In this document: one piece after another, positions 17,272 to 27,004 of the stretch
How positions within the stretch are numbered: the first letter of the stretch is position 1
Layout of the letters: the number at the start of each line of letters is the position of its first letter
Assembly: GCF_004684905.1 (NCBI RefSeq)
Contig: NZ_SRJC01000001.1
Span: 558,001-622,000 of the forward strand
From: Halobacillus salinus
GTDB lineage: Bacteria > Bacillota > Bacilli > Bacillales > Halobacillaceae
Direction of reading: 5' to 3'
Length of the DNA: 64,000 nucleotides
The notes under the pieces: model-generated
Database searches by the model: none
The model's input: the letters and a program-made list of their open reading frames with translations, nothing else
Told to the model about the DNA's origin: nothing
Program-made: the position numbers and the translations under genes

Positions 17272-18339
17272 ATGAGTAATCAAAAGCTTGACCAGTTGCG
17301 TAGCCAGTTAGATGATGTTAATTTACAGCTTCTGAATTTAATAAATAAACGCGGTGATCTGGTAAAGGGAATCGGTCAAATCAAGGAACAGCAAGGTACA
17401 AACCGCTTCGATCCTGTACGCGAACGCGCCATGCTCGATCATATTTCTAACCATAACCAAGGTCCATTCGAAGATTCCACTGTGACACATTTGTTCAAGG
17501 AAATCTTCAAAGCAGGGCTTGAGTTACAAGAAGATGACCACCGTAAAGCTCTACTTGTTTCCCGTAAGAAAAAGCCAGAAGATACTATTGTGGATATCAA
17601 AGGGGAGAGAGTAGGAGAAGGAGACCCTAGCTTCATCATGGGACCATGTGCTGTAGAAAGCTACGAGCAAGTCTCTACAGTTGCAAGAGCCGTGAAAGAA
17701 CAAGGTTTGACCTTACTCCGTGGCGGAGCCTTCAAACCACGCACCTCTCCTTACGATTTCCAAGGTCTAGGGCTTGAGGGCTTGAAAATGTTGAAACAGG
17801 CTGCCGATGAACAGGGCTTAGCTGTAGTAAGTGAAATCGTCAACCCAGCTGATATTGAAGAAGCGCTTGATTACTTAGATGTCATTCAAATCGGTGCGCG
17901 AAACATGCAGAACTTTGAATTGCTTAAAGCAGCTGGTTCCGTCAATAAGCCTGTATTATTAAAACGCGGGATGTCAGCTACTATTTCTGAATTCATTAAT
18001 GCAGCCGAATACATCATTTCACGCGGGAATGAAAATATCATCTTGTGCGAGCGTGGGATTCGAACATACGAAAAAGCGACACGTAACACACTGGACATTT
18101 CTTCTGTCCCTATCTTAAAGCAGGAAACGCACCTGCCAGTCATGGTAGACGTAACGCACTCAACAGGACGCCGTGATCTTCTCCTGCCAGCAGCTAAAGC
18201 AGCTCTCGCCATCGGAGCGGACGGTGTCATGGCGGAAGTCCACCCTGACCCAGCGGTTGCTCTTTCCGACTCTGCACAGCAGATGGACATTCCGACATTC
18301 CAGTCATTCATGCATGAATTACAAGGCCATAGAGTATAA
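17272..18339 (+). CDS. aroA: Bifunctional chorismate mutase / DAHP synthase
   Basis: 355-residue enzyme of the shikimate pathway. Residues 1-90 are an AroQ-type chorismate mutase ([20 protein letters not shown] start), which also acts as the feedback sensor for prephenate or chorismate. Residues about 105-355 are a class I-beta DAHP synthase condensing PEP and erythrose-4-phosphate; motifs are [34 protein letters not shown] and [11 protein letters not shown] with the metal His. The symbol follows Bacillus usage (aroA there is not EPSP synthase). It precedes ccpA, as in B. subtilis. Confidence 0.96.
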   Translation: MSNQKLDQLRSQLDDVNLQLLNLINKRGDLVKGIGQIKEQQGTNRFDPVRERAMLDHISNHNQGPFEDSTVTHLFKEIFKAGLELQEDDHRKALLVSRKKKPEDTIVDIKGERVGEGDPSFIMGPCAVESYEQVSTVARAVKEQGLTLLRGGAFKPRTSPYDFQGLGLEGLKMLKQAADEQGLAVVSEIVNPADIEEALDYLDVIQIGARNMQNFELLKAAGSVNKPVLLKRGMSATISEFINAAEYIISRGNENIILCERGIRTYEKATRNTLDISSVPILKQETHLPVMVDVTHSTGRRDLLLPAAKAALAIGADGVMAEVHPDPAVALSDSAQQMDIPTFQSFMHELQGHRV

Positions 18340-18355
18340 TTCTCTTCAAACCTTC

Positions 18356-18398
18356 AAGAGTACGAAACATTCAGTATGTTTCGTACTCTTCTTTATTG
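18356..18398 (+). terminator. Terminator of aroA
   Basis: 15-base-pair stem AAGAGTACGAAACAT with its complement around TCAGT, then CTTTATT. Confidence 0.88.
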
Positions 18399-18556
18399 AA
18401 GAAGATTGTTTTCTTCATGGTTCGTTATTCGATATAATAATAAGGGTATGCTATAAATAGAGAAATACCTCGAAGATTGCGGAACAAGCCTATCTATCGT
18501 ATGATTATTTTATTGAAAATAAGTCGTTAGAGGGAATCGACGAAGGAGGATGTACG

Positions 18557-19555
18557 ATGAATGTAACAATATATGATGTAGCAAGAGAAGCGAATGTATC
18601 GATGGCAACAGTTTCTAGGGTAGTGAACGGGAACCCGAATGTGAAACCTGCCACAAGAAAGAAGGTCCACGATGCAATCGAACGACTAGGCTATCGTCCA
18701 AATGCGGTGGCTCGAGGTCTAGCTAGTAAAAAGACAACAACAGTCGGTGTAATTATCCCTGATATTTCAAGCATTTTCTTCGCAGAACTTGCTCGAGGAA
18801 TCGAAGATATTGCAACCATGTACAACTACAACATCATTCTGAGTAACTCTGATCAGAATAAAGATAAAGAAATTCATTTGATCAATGCTATGTTAGGTAA
18901 ACAGGTAGACGGGCTTGTCTTCATGGGTGGAAAAATAACAGACGACCACATTCGTGAATTCAAGACAGCCTCTGTGCCTATTGCACTTGCTGCAACGGTA
19001 GATGAATCAGGGGAAACACCTTCTGTAAACATCAACTATGAACAAGCCGCTTATGATGCAACAGAGCTTCTGCTGTCTCATAATAACGAGAAAGTGGCAT
19101 TTGTCTCCGGACCGGAAGATACAGTAGTAAACACTCAGAAACTGGAAGGATACAAGCGCGCCATGAAAGATCAAGGGCACAACCCTGATCAGTGGATTGT
19201 TACAGGTGATTATTCTTATGACTCTGGTATCGAAGCGTTTGAACAGCTTATGGAGATGGAAGACAAGCCATCTGCTGTGTTCGTATCAGCTGATGAGATG
19301 GCGCTTGGCGTTATTCATGGAGCACAAGATAATGGAGTGCGTGTACCGGAAGACCTAGAAGTATTCGGATTCGATAACACACGCCTGGCCACTATGGTCC
19401 GTCCGACACTTTCGACAGTCGTTCAACCGATGTATGACATTGGGGCAGTAGCGATGCGCCTGCTTACAAAATTCATGAATAAAGAAGAAGTAGAAGACCA
19501 AAGTGTCATTTTACCTCACCGAATTATCGAAAGAAACTCAACTCAGCAGAAATAG
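18557..19555 (+). CDS. ccpA: Catabolite control protein A
   Basis: LacI-family master regulator of carbon catabolite control; it binds cre sites with P-Ser-HPr. The 332-residue protein has the helix-turn-helix [20 protein letters not shown] (residues 5-24), the hinge helix AVARGLAS and the periplasmic-binding-like core. Length and N-terminus fit CcpA rather than other LacI members, and the aroA-ccpA-motPS order matches B. subtilis. Ribosome binding site GAAGGAGG. Upstream, TATAAT at 18433-18438 may be its -10. Its co-factor HPr and a likely target, ackA, lie in the same window. Confidence 0.95.
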   Translation: MNVTIYDVAREANVSMATVSRVVNGNPNVKPATRKKVHDAIERLGYRPNAVARGLASKKTTTVGVIIPDISSIFFAELARGIEDIATMYNYNIILSNSDQNKDKEIHLINAMLGKQVDGLVFMGGKITDDHIREFKTASVPIALAATVDESGETPSVNINYEQAAYDATELLLSHNNEKVAFVSGPEDTVVNTQKLEGYKRAMKDQGHNPDQWIVTGDYSYDSGIEAFEQLMEMEDKPSAVFVSADEMALGVIHGAQDNGVRVPEDLEVFGFDNTRLATMVRPTLSTVVQPMYDIGAVAMRLLTKFMNKEEVEDQSVILPHRIIERNSTQQK

Positions 19556-19606
19556 TACCGATATAGTGAGTAGACTTTATCTGTACGAAACTGAGGAGAG
19601 AGTAAT

Positions 19607-20431
19607 ATGACAAAAAGAGATTTATTAACTCCCATAGGGATTACCATTGGATTCATGATGGTCATCTTTGGAATCATGGTGAATACAGGCTTCAGCGGCA
19701 TTGCATCCTTTATCCAAATGTCGTCGATCGTAATTGTATTAGGGGGACTGATCGCAGCTTTATTTGTAAACTTCAATTGGAGCGAAATCAGACTGACCTT
19801 CAAGGTTACGAAAGAAGCATTTAAGAGTAGTGAGATGAGCCTGAGAGAGTTGATCTCTCTTTTTGTTCAACTTTCGGAGCGGGCAAGACGTGAAGGATTG
19901 CTTGCATTGGAAGCGGAACTAGAAGAAGTAGAGGATCCGTTTATAAAGAAAGGCATTTTGTTAGCTGTCGACGGTATTGAGCCTGAAGTCATCAATGACA
20001 TCATGAATGCAGAGATTGCAGCTGTTGAAGAACGCCACCAACGCGGTAGAGCAATTTTTGAAAAGGCGGGGGAATATGCTCCTGCTTGGGGAATGATCGG
20101 AACGTTGATCGGTCTTGTGCTTATGCTGCAAAGTTTGACAAGCCCAGAAACACTGGGGCCGAAAATGGCGGTAGCTCTATTGACTACTTTCTATGGTACG
20201 CTGCTAGCGAACCTCGTCTTTATACCGATGGCCTCAAAGCTTGAGAATAAGACAGAGAAAGAACTCTTCATGAAGCAAGTCATAATCGAAGGAGTAATCG
20301 GTGTCCAATCAGGACAAAACCCTAAGATTCTAGAAGAGAAGTTGAGTGCTTTTCTTTCCGAAGAAGATAAGAAGATCGTGGAAGAGGAGAAGCAGGAGGA
20401 CGCTTTAGGAGAAACGGCCAATGAAGCTTAG
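19607..20431 (+). CDS. motP: MotP, stator subunit of the sodium-driven flagellar motor
   Basis: 274-residue inner-membrane protein of the MotA/ExbB family. It has four membrane segments (about 8-28, 35-55, 150-172, 183-205) separated by a large charged cytoplasmic loop (60-145) that contacts FliG. The stretch GEYAPAWGMIGTLIGLV is the conserved ion-channel region. MotP pairs with MotS; in B. subtilis this pair, downstream of ccpA, uses Na+ rather than H+. It overlaps motS by 11 bases. Confidence 0.92.
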   Translation: MTKRDLLTPIGITIGFMMVIFGIMVNTGFSGIASFIQMSSIVIVLGGLIAALFVNFNWSEIRLTFKVTKEAFKSSEMSLRELISLFVQLSERARREGLLALEAELEEVEDPFIKKGILLAVDGIEPEVINDIMNAEIAAVEERHQRGRAIFEKAGEYAPAWGMIGTLIGLVLMLQSLTSPETLGPKMAVALLTTFYGTLLANLVFIPMASKLENKTEKELFMKQVIIEGVIGVQSGQNPKILEEKLSAFLSEEDKKIVEEEKQEDALGETANEA

Positions 20432-21200
20432 ACGTAGCAAGAAGAAGGAAAAGAATGTTCCGAAATGGATGACTACGTATGCTGATATGGTTACTTTGAT
20501 TCTAGTATTCTTCGTTCTTCTATTCTCGATGTCACAAATCAACTTGGTGAAGTTTGAAACGATTGCAGAATCTTTCAGGAATCGGATGATTTTCGACTTC
20601 TATCCTTCTCCAGTAGAAGATGATTATCCTACTCAGTCCACCAAAATACAGGAGGATGGGGAGGAGAATAATGAATTCGAAGAACCAGCCGAGACTCCCG
20701 ATAACGTTGCAGAGGATCAAGCAAGGCAACAGGCGATGGAGGATTTGGAAGAACTGAAACAAGAGGTTGACCAATACTTAGAAAACAATCAACTGAACGA
20801 TATCATTTCTGCTAATCAGACGGAGCGGGGCGTTGTCTTAGTTCTAGAAGAGCAATTGCTTTTTGATACGAGTGAAGCGGAGGTACTAGACGGTGCTAAG
20901 CCGTTCTTAAATAAGGTAGGTACCTTGCTCATGAACATCCCGAACTTTGTAAAGGTCGAGGGGCATACAGATAACCGCCAAATCTCAACGTACCGCTATC
21001 CTTCGAACTGGGAGCTATCAGGTGCACGTGCAAGTAGTGTGATCCGCTACTTAACCAATAACACAGACGGCCTGAACCCTGCTCGGTTCACAGCTGTAGC
21101 TTACGGGGAAACAAGACCGGTGGCACCGAACGATTCTCCGGAGAACTGGGGTAAGAACCGTCGGGTAGAAATTGTCATTCTAAAACCAGAATATAATTAA
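20421..21200 (+). CDS. motS: MotS, peptidoglycan-anchored stator subunit
   Basis: 259-residue MotB-family protein. A short basic N-terminus is followed by one membrane segment with the essential ion-binding Asp in TYADMVTLILVFFVLLFSMS (around residue 22). A linker rich in Glu and Gln (about 65-115) leads to an OmpA-like peptidoglycan-binding domain (about 125-255; VEGHTDNRQ, SGARASSVIRYL, GKNRRVEI). The start overlaps motP by 11 bases with AGGAG upstream, implying coupled translation. The Na+ preference is inferred from relationship to MotS, not shown by one residue. Confidence 0.92.
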   Translation: MKLRRSKKKEKNVPKWMTTYADMVTLILVFFVLLFSMSQINLVKFETIAESFRNRMIFDFYPSPVEDDYPTQSTKIQEDGEENNEFEEPAETPDNVAEDQARQQAMEDLEELKQEVDQYLENNQLNDIISANQTERGVVLVLEEQLLFDTSEAEVLDGAKPFLNKVGTLLMNIPNFVKVEGHTDNRQISTYRYPSNWELSGARASSVIRYLTNNTDGLNPARFTAVAYGETRPVAPNDSPENWGKNRRVEIVILKPEYN

Positions 21201-21230
21201 AAAGAGGATGCTTAACCGCATCCTCTTTTT
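21200..21230 (+). terminator. Terminator of the ccpA-motPS region
   Basis: Stem AAAAGAGGATGC / GCATCCTCTTTT, loop TTAACC; ends in a T run. Confidence 0.9.
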
Positions 21231-21272
21231 CTATGATAAATAATCGTTGCATGGGCTATTTTGCCTTTTGAG

Positions 21273-22448
21273 TCAAACAGAATTATTGAACTTCTTCTGG
21301 TTGTATATGAGTTGCAGTGCCTTTTCCAACACTTTCTCATTTTTCTCTGTAATTTCATTCTTTCTTGGAATTGCCTGATAACTGCCGTCTGGGTCGTGCC
21401 AATGGCCGGGTAGAGATACTGGTGCTTGAGGTTGCCATTTCTCTAACCAGCTGTTTGGTAACTCTCCTTGAAATGGGGTATCATCGACCATCACTTTCCA
21501 CAACTGAGCCCATGCTCTTGGTACAACACGCCAAATATCATATCCGCCTCCCCCTAAAGCGATCCACTTGCCATCACAATACTGGTGAGCAAGTTCGTGG
21601 GCTACCTTGGGAATCTGCTCATAAATCTTCATTGTCGAACAGAGATGAGTGAGAGGATCCAGATGGTGAGCATCTGCACCGTTCTGTGTCACGATCACGT
21701 CAGGTTGGAAGTATTCCATAATTTCCTTGAGAGCGGTTTCATAAACGCTTAGAAAAGATTCATCCTCAGTAAAGGCATCAATAGGGAAGTTGAAGGAGTA
21801 CCCGTAGCCTTCTTTCAAGCCTCTCTCATTCACATTTCCGGTACCAGGGAATAAGTAGCGGCCGGTTTCGTGAATCGAAACTGTGCATACATTAGGATCA
21901 TCGTAGAAAGCCCACTGTACGCCATCTCCGTGGTGCGCATCCGTATCAACATACAGCACCTTGCAATCGTACTTCTCTCGGATATACTGGATGCCAACTG
22001 CACCATCATTATAAATGCAAAATCCTGATGCTTTCCGTTTGAAACCGTGGTGCAATCCACCACCCAAATTCAGAACATGATCATAGGTTCCCTCCATCAC
22101 CGCGTCGATAGCAGAGAGCGTACTACCGACTAGAAGAGAGGAAGCCTCGTGCATACCGTCGAACATAGGAGTGTCCTCTGTCCCGATGCCGAATTCCATA
22201 CCGGCTTCTTCTGTCAAAAGCCCGGCCCCTGCCTTTTTGACAGCTTCTATATAGGTTCTGCTATGAGAGAGCGCTAACTCATCCTCAGTGGCATATCTAG
22301 GTGAGATGTAGTCGCCTTCTTCAAGAGCTCCTGAAGCTTCCAGTAATTCCTTGGCTAGAACGACTCTCATTTGGTTGAAAGGATGATCATCCCTAAAGCG
22401 GTAGTTCGTAAAGTCTTCTGAAAAAACAAACCCTGATCTACAACTCAT
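21273..22448 (-). CDS. acuC: AcuC, acetoin utilisation / protein deacetylase
   Basis: 391-residue zinc-dependent class I histone-deacetylase-like enzyme; AcuC removes acetyl groups from acetyl-CoA synthetase and re-activates it. Motifs: GGGLHHGFKRKASGFCIYND, VDTDAHHGDGVQWAF (metal and catalytic His), NGADAHHLDPL and LGGGGYD. The ATG at 22448 overlaps the acuB stop as ATGA, so translation is coupled; longer in-frame starts exist inside acuB but are unlikely. It is last in the acuA-acuB-acuC operon and convergent with motS. Confidence 0.95.
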   Translation of the reverse strand: MSCRSGFVFSEDFTNYRFRDDHPFNQMRVVLAKELLEASGALEEGDYISPRYATEDELALSHSRTYIEAVKKAGAGLLTEEAGMEFGIGTEDTPMFDGMHEASSLLVGSTLSAIDAVMEGTYDHVLNLGGGLHHGFKRKASGFCIYNDGAVGIQYIREKYDCKVLYVDTDAHHGDGVQWAFYDDPNVCTVSIHETGRYLFPGTGNVNERGLKEGYGYSFNFPIDAFTEDESFLSVYETALKEIMEYFQPDVIVTQNGADAHHLDPLTHLCSTMKIYEQIPKVAHELAHQYCDGKWIALGGGGYDIWRVVPRAWAQLWKVMVDDTPFQGELPNSWLEKWQPQAPVSLPGHWHDPDGSYQAIPRKNEITEKNEKVLEKALQLIYNQKKFNNSV

Positions 22449-23092
22449 GGTGTCATCCCTGGCATTTTTGGCCACAACACTTCATACCCAGCCGCCTTCA
22501 AATCTTCTATGATCGGCAGGGGATTCATGGTCTGTATCCGTACCACGATAATTTTATAGGCATCATCTTGCTTGTATGGATAGAGGAGCACAGAACTTAT
22601 GTTGACTTTACGCTTGCCGAATACTTGCGTGACTTGTGGCAGCATCCCTGGCTTGTTCAATACTTTAACCTCGATTTGAGAACTTTGAACATTCGTCCCC
22701 GTCAATTGGATCAAGGTGTACAACATATCCTTCTCTGTAATGATACCGACAAGTTGATCGTTTCTTGTTACAGGGACACAGGCAATTTCATGGTCATAAA
22801 AAATCGAAGCTACCTCTTCGACAAAGTCGAGAGGGTGTACGGTTATGACAGGAGTAGTCATGATTGATTCGATTGGGTGCTGCAACTCCTTAGCGTTCAC
22901 ATCCTCATCAAAAATAGAAGGGGAGGCATCGCGAACATCGCGGTCTGAAACAATCCCAATCACTTCGTTTTCCTCATCTACAATAGGAATATGCCGTATA
23001 TGATTCTCGTGAAGGAGCTTCAACGCCATTTCTACGGAATCATTTCTTTGTAAAGTAATGACTTCTGTTTTCATAATTTCTTCCACGAGCAT
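22445..23092 (-). CDS. acuB: AcuB, CBS-pair and ACT domain protein
   Basis: 215-residue regulator-like protein. Two CBS domains (about 1-58 and 75-130; HIRHIPIVDEENEVIGIVSDRD and IACVPVTRNDQLVGIITEKDM) likely bind an adenine nucleotide, and the last 70 residues form an ACT domain (NKPGMLPQVTQVF). The precise role in acetyl-CoA synthetase control is unknown even in B. subtilis. AGGAGG lies seven bases before the ATG; it begins four bases after acuA ends and overlaps acuC by four bases. Confidence 0.93.
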   Translation of the reverse strand: MLVEEIMKTEVITLQRNDSVEMALKLLHENHIRHIPIVDEENEVIGIVSDRDVRDASPSIFDEDVNAKELQHPIESIMTTPVITVHPLDFVEEVASIFYDHEIACVPVTRNDQLVGIITEKDMLYTLIQLTGTNVQSSQIEVKVLNKPGMLPQVTQVFGKRKVNISSVLLYPYKQDDAYKIIVVRIQTMNPLPIIEDLKAAGYEVLWPKMPGMTP

Positions 23093-23096
23093 AATG

Positions 23097-23744
23097 TTAC
23101 CTCCTGGCCTTGCGATATTGATGTCTAGTCAAAAATCTCAACGTATCGAATTGTTCAACTGATTCTTCAGAGACGTGCTTGCCGATCCGGACCATTAAAC
23201 AATTAGCTGGATGGGAGATGATTTCAGGGTCATCTGTAGGAGCGGGAGTAAGTCCTCCTGCTGCCATCATTTTTTCCATCACTTTGCGATAGTCCCAAAT
23301 GTTCAGTCCGGTCCCTTTCAAGTCCCAATGCCAATGGTATTCTGTTGAAATGACAATATAATTCTCCATGAACTCATCCATCATAGAAATTCGAAGTAAT
23401 CTCGAGCCGATGCGGTACCCTCTGAATTGCGGAATGACTTCAATGGCACCTAGTTCAATGAGGTTCTCCATATTTCCCTCTGACCACCTCTCGAGCGGAT
23501 CAGGATGGAGGTAGGTTACATATCCTACAATGTTTTCGTTGTGTCTCGCAATAATGATTCGGCCTTCTTCAAAGTCAGCGATACTTTGTACAGCCTCGAA
23601 TTGTTTTTCCGCTGGCCGGAATGCAGTTAGTTGTTCGTCAAATGTGTAGGCCGCTAATTCCTTTGATGAAAGCGGGCCTTCGATGACGACAGGACCATGC
23701 TCGGAATCGAACGCTTCCTTGTGATACGTTTTTTCATGGTTCAT
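23097..23744 (-). CDS. acuA: AcuA, GNAT protein acetyltransferase
   Basis: 215-residue Gcn5-related acetyltransferase. AcuA acetylates a lysine of acetyl-CoA synthetase (AcsA) and switches it off. The acetyl-CoA loop is QFRGYRIGSRLL (the Q/R-x-x-G-x-G/A motif, about residue 117). It is first in the leftward acuABC operon. In B. subtilis acsA is divergent from acuA; here the neighbour is a penicillin-binding protein gene and no acsA lies in the window. No clear cre was seen upstream. Confidence 0.93.
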   Translation of the reverse strand: MNHEKTYHKEAFDSEHGPVVIEGPLSSKELAAYTFDEQLTAFRPAEKQFEAVQSIADFEEGRIIIARHNENIVGYVTYLHPDPLERWSEGNMENLIELGAIEVIPQFRGYRIGSRLLRISMMDEFMENYIVISTEYHWHWDLKGTGLNIWDYRKVMEKMMAAGGLTPAPTDDPEIISHPANCLMVRIGKHVSEESVEQFDTLRFLTRHQYRKARR

Positions 23745-23814
23745 GTATCCACCGCCTTTTTGTAGAAAATATTGGCTATTCCCAATTATACAGCAAATTT
23801 CGAAAATGTCATGA

Positions 23815-23854
23815 TAAGAAAAAGAGCAGTACCTTGTATGAAAGGTACTGCTCT
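23815..23854 (-). terminator. Terminator of the penicillin-binding protein gene
   Basis: Stem AGAGCAGTACCTT / AAGGTACTGCTCT; on the minus strand followed by TTTTCTT. Confidence 0.88.
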
Positions 23855-23862
23855 AAGTTAAT

Positions 23863-26800
23863 TTATTCTCCGTTACCAGAATCAGAGCTTCCATCATTTG
23901 AATCACTAGATGAGTCTCCTTGGTCTTGTGAGCCATCATCTTGGGAAGTGTCCGATTCTTCGGTATCAGAGTCATTGTTACCATCGGTGTCGTTGTTCTG
24001 TTCCTCTGAGGTATCGTTGTTTTCTCCGTTACCATCAGAAGCGTTCTCTTCGCCTGAATCGTTGTTCTCATCAGGTTCCGGCTGCGGTTCAGGATCTGGC
24101 TCTGGTTCTGGATCCGGAGCTCCAGGGTTCCCGACTTTTGCCGTACTGGATAAACCGGACGAAGCACCGAAATAGTCGACTGCACGAACGGCATAGATTC
24201 CTTCACTACCTGAGAAGTTAAAGGATCTGTTTACTGTGCTTCCAATTAGCGAGAAGGATCCTCCTGGAACAGAAGCACGATATACTCTGTAGCCGACAAC
24301 ATCATTACTCGATGACCCTGGCCAGCTAATTGTATTTCCGTTAACGGATATATTAGCTGGTGCGTTTGGTGACTTCCCGTCATTCGAAATCGAAGACGCA
24401 GCAGAGCCGATGCTTCCGGATGAAGGCAATGCCACGTTACTGAATGCTTGTGTGTTCGGAAGTAATTCCCGAAGGACAGCTGGTGACGTGTAGCCATTCT
24501 CTTTAAGGAAGGAAGGACTCAAGGTCACGCCGCCACTACCTTGTACGAATTCGCTTGGAGTGTTCGGTCCAGCGACAACGAGTTTTCCGTTTACTTTAAC
24601 GAAGTCACCTCTGATCAGGCTGTCGTCAACTTTCGTCGGAACATACTTGGCATTGTAAAGGTCGCTTTTCGCAAGTCCCATGGATGCACATAAATCGGAT
24701 GCAAGTAATCCTGATGTAGCACAGTAAGATCTGCGTACTAGACCTCCAGGGCTTTGGAATCCTTGGTCTGGAACCATCAAGTCAGGGCGGACTTCTGATA
24801 CAGCATTGACGACATCAGCCCATATGCCTTGGGTTCTGCCACTGTACCCGCGGTCGAGTTCTGCTTGCTTATCATAACCTGTCCACATGCTGACAGTGAC
24901 GTTAGGGTTCGTTGCGACAAACCAGGAGTCTTTATAGTTCTGAGACGTTCCGGTTTTACCAGCCCAGTCGACACCAGGGTAGGCGAGCTGACTGCGTACA
25001 CCGCTAGCTGTTCCGTATCGCAATACTTCTCTCATCATATCGATCATCAAGTAAGCAGTTTGAGGGGAATAGACATCTCTTTTCTCTGCTTCATGCTGAT
25101 AGACGGTGTCTCCGTCTTTCGTTTCGATCTTTTCAATCATGTAAGCTTCGGTGAAGCTTCCCATGTTTCCGAATGTTGCATAAGCATTTGTGTTTTGTTG
25201 AACAGTAATATTCTTAGTTCCTAAAGCCATAGAAGGATATTCTGATTCAACTTTTGGAAAGTTCATCTTATACAAGTAGTTCTCGTATGGTTTGTTCGGC
25301 AAAATTTCTACGAACTGCTTAACGGCTGGAACGTTATAAGACCAAGCTAGTGCATACCTGGCGGACACGAATCCTTTATATCCACCTGAGTAGTTTTGTA
25401 CATCATCTGATGTGCCTGGGTAATTATATGGCACATCGGCTATAACCGTACCCGGCTGAGCGGCGCCCATGTCCATACTCGGTCCATACACAAGTAGCGG
25501 TTTGATCGTACTTCCTGGAGAACGTCTCCGCTGCGTATAGTTGATTTCACTTACATCGAAGTCGCGACCACCAATGAATCCTAGGATTTTCCCGGTCTCA
25601 TTTTCAATGATCATACTTCCGACTTGGACAGGGAGATTCTCCTCAATACGCTCTCCTGTTTCCGGATCTGTTTCATAGATGGTTTTATTCCGTCCATAGT
25701 TCTGGTAGGCATTTTTGGCATTCTGCATTACATCATAGACTTGTTTATCTATTGTAGTATGAATCTTGTAACCACCAGAGCTCAGTTCACGTTCTGCGAG
25801 GGTAGTGTACTGCTCGTTCAATTTCTCATCGCCATTAAGGTCTTTCATCGTGTAGCCGTCATCTTTGGCAAGTTGTTCTTTAAGAACCTTTTTCGCTTCC
25901 TCTTGTACTTCAGTTGTCAAGTAAGGATATTTGACGAAGGCGGACTCTGTGGATTTTGCTAAAGTCTTCTTATTGATTTTGAACTTCATAGCCTCATCAT
26001 ACTCAGCTTGTGTGATGTACTCGGCTTTAAGCATTCGTTCGAGAACTTCATGCATCCGGTCGATACCCGGTTCGAGCCCATCTTTCGATTTGATTTCACC
26101 ACTGTTCGTGAAAGGTGTGTACCCGAATGGAGACTGTGGCAGACCTGCAATGAAGGCAGACTCTGCAATATTAAGCTCTTCCACTTTTTTTCCGAAGATT
26201 CCTTCTGCAGCTGCTTGAACACCAGCAATGTTCTCGCCGTTAGCGTTACGACCGAACGGTACGATATTTAAGTAAGCTTCAAGGATATCATCTTTTTCAA
26301 AGAAACGTTCTATTCGTAATGCGAGGAGCATCTCTTTTGCTTTACGTTCGAACGAAACTTCATTCGTGAGGATCTGGTTTTTTACGAGTTGCTGCGTTAG
26401 CGTACTTCCGCCTGTCTTCACACTGGAGTTCGTAACCTCTTGCACAATGGCACGCATGACGGCCTTAGGGACGACCCCTTCGTGCTCTTTGAAATACTCA
26501 TCTTCCGTTGCAATGACAGCATTGCGAAGATATTCACTGACGTTATCCAGGTCAACTTCTTCACGGTACAAATCCGATTGAACTTTTCCTAACATTTGAT
26601 CTTCCTTAGAGAAGAACATCTCGGACGTTTCCGAATAGTTGTAAATATTTTGAGTCAGCTCTTGTTTGCTTTCGATCGGCTGGTCTTTGACTAGAGAAGC
26701 AAAGTAACCTGCGCCTACACCTCCAGCAAAAAAGAGACCGATCACACCGATAATGATAAAAAATAAAATAATATTCCAAACGACATCATACGTGATACGT

Positions 26801-26880
26801 GTGTTCTTCTGAATCGACCCTTTTTTCCAAAGGGACTTGAAATCCAGTTTATTTCGACCATTTTTCTGGTTATCAGACAT
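23863..26880 (-). CDS. Class A penicillin-binding protein (PBP1A family) with FN3 domain and acidic tail
   Basis: 1005-residue bifunctional cell-wall synthase. One membrane segment (about 34-60), then a GT51 glycosyltransferase (catalytic Glu126 in ATEDEYF; TGGSTLTQQLVKN at 156-168; GRNANGENIAG), then a transpeptidase with SxxK (S457-K460), SxN (S514-N516) and KTG (642-644). A fibronectin type III domain (about 795-885) follows, then a tail of about 115 residues with Pro-Glu/Asp pairs and long Ser/Asp/Asn/Glu runs. Of two adjacent ATG codons the second is best spaced from AGGGGG. B. subtilis PonA is similar but its tail differs. Confidence 0.94.
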   Translation of the reverse strand: MSDNQKNGRNKLDFKSLWKKGSIQKNTRITYDVVWNIILFFIIIGVIGLFFAGGVGAGYFASLVKDQPIESKQELTQNIYNYSETSEMFFSKEDQMLGKVQSDLYREEVDLDNVSEYLRNAVIATEDEYFKEHEGVVPKAVMRAIVQEVTNSSVKTGGSTLTQQLVKNQILTNEVSFERKAKEMLLALRIERFFEKDDILEAYLNIVPFGRNANGENIAGVQAAAEGIFGKKVEELNIAESAFIAGLPQSPFGYTPFTNSGEIKSKDGLEPGIDRMHEVLERMLKAEYITQAEYDEAMKFKINKKTLAKSTESAFVKYPYLTTEVQEEAKKVLKEQLAKDDGYTMKDLNGDEKLNEQYTTLAERELSSGGYKIHTTIDKQVYDVMQNAKNAYQNYGRNKTIYETDPETGERIEENLPVQVGSMIIENETGKILGFIGGRDFDVSEINYTQRRRSPGSTIKPLLVYGPSMDMGAAQPGTVIADVPYNYPGTSDDVQNYSGGYKGFVSARYALAWSYNVPAVKQFVEILPNKPYENYLYKMNFPKVESEYPSMALGTKNITVQQNTNAYATFGNMGSFTEAYMIEKIETKDGDTVYQHEAEKRDVYSPQTAYLMIDMMREVLRYGTASGVRSQLAYPGVDWAGKTGTSQNYKDSWFVATNPNVTVSMWTGYDKQAELDRGYSGRTQGIWADVVNAVSEVRPDLMVPDQGFQSPGGLVRRSYCATSGLLASDLCASMGLAKSDLYNAKYVPTKVDDSLIRGDFVKVNGKLVVAGPNTPSEFVQGSGGVTLSPSFLKENGYTSPAVLRELLPNTQAFSNVALPSSGSIGSAASSISNDGKSPNAPANISVNGNTISWPGSSSNDVVGYRVYRASVPGGSFSLIGSTVNRSFNFSGSEGIYAVRAVDYFGASSGLSSTAKVGNPGAPDPEPEPDPEPQPEPDENNDSGEENASDGNGENNDTSEEQNNDTDGNNDSDTEESDTSQDDGSQDQGDSSSDSNDGSSDSGNGE

Positions 26881-26959
26881 CATTATACCCCCTAAAAAAT
26901 CCACACATAATTATAACATACGACAAGGAGTTAGGACATATTTCCATCGAATCATCTTA

Positions 26960-26988
26960 TTGCTTTTTATAAACAAATGTGATAAATA
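26960..26988 (+). promoter_or_regulatory. Possible sigma-A promoter of tyrS
   Basis: TTGCTT (26960-26965), 17-base spacer, TAAATA (26983-26988). It lies just before the T-box leader; a modest match. Confidence 0.45.
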
Positions 26989-27004
26989 TAGATATACAGA
27001 TTTA

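Noticed and set aside
18419-18447. Possible sigma-B promoter before ccpA (GTTATT with GGGTAT)
   Set aside because: The -35 matches only at the first three positions and a sigma-A TATAAT overlaps the spacer; too weak to call.
23834-24221. Open frames opposite the acidic tail of the penicillin-binding protein, with Gly-Ser repeats
   Set aside because: The repeats are the complement of the Pro-Glu/Asp coding repeats; a composition artefact.
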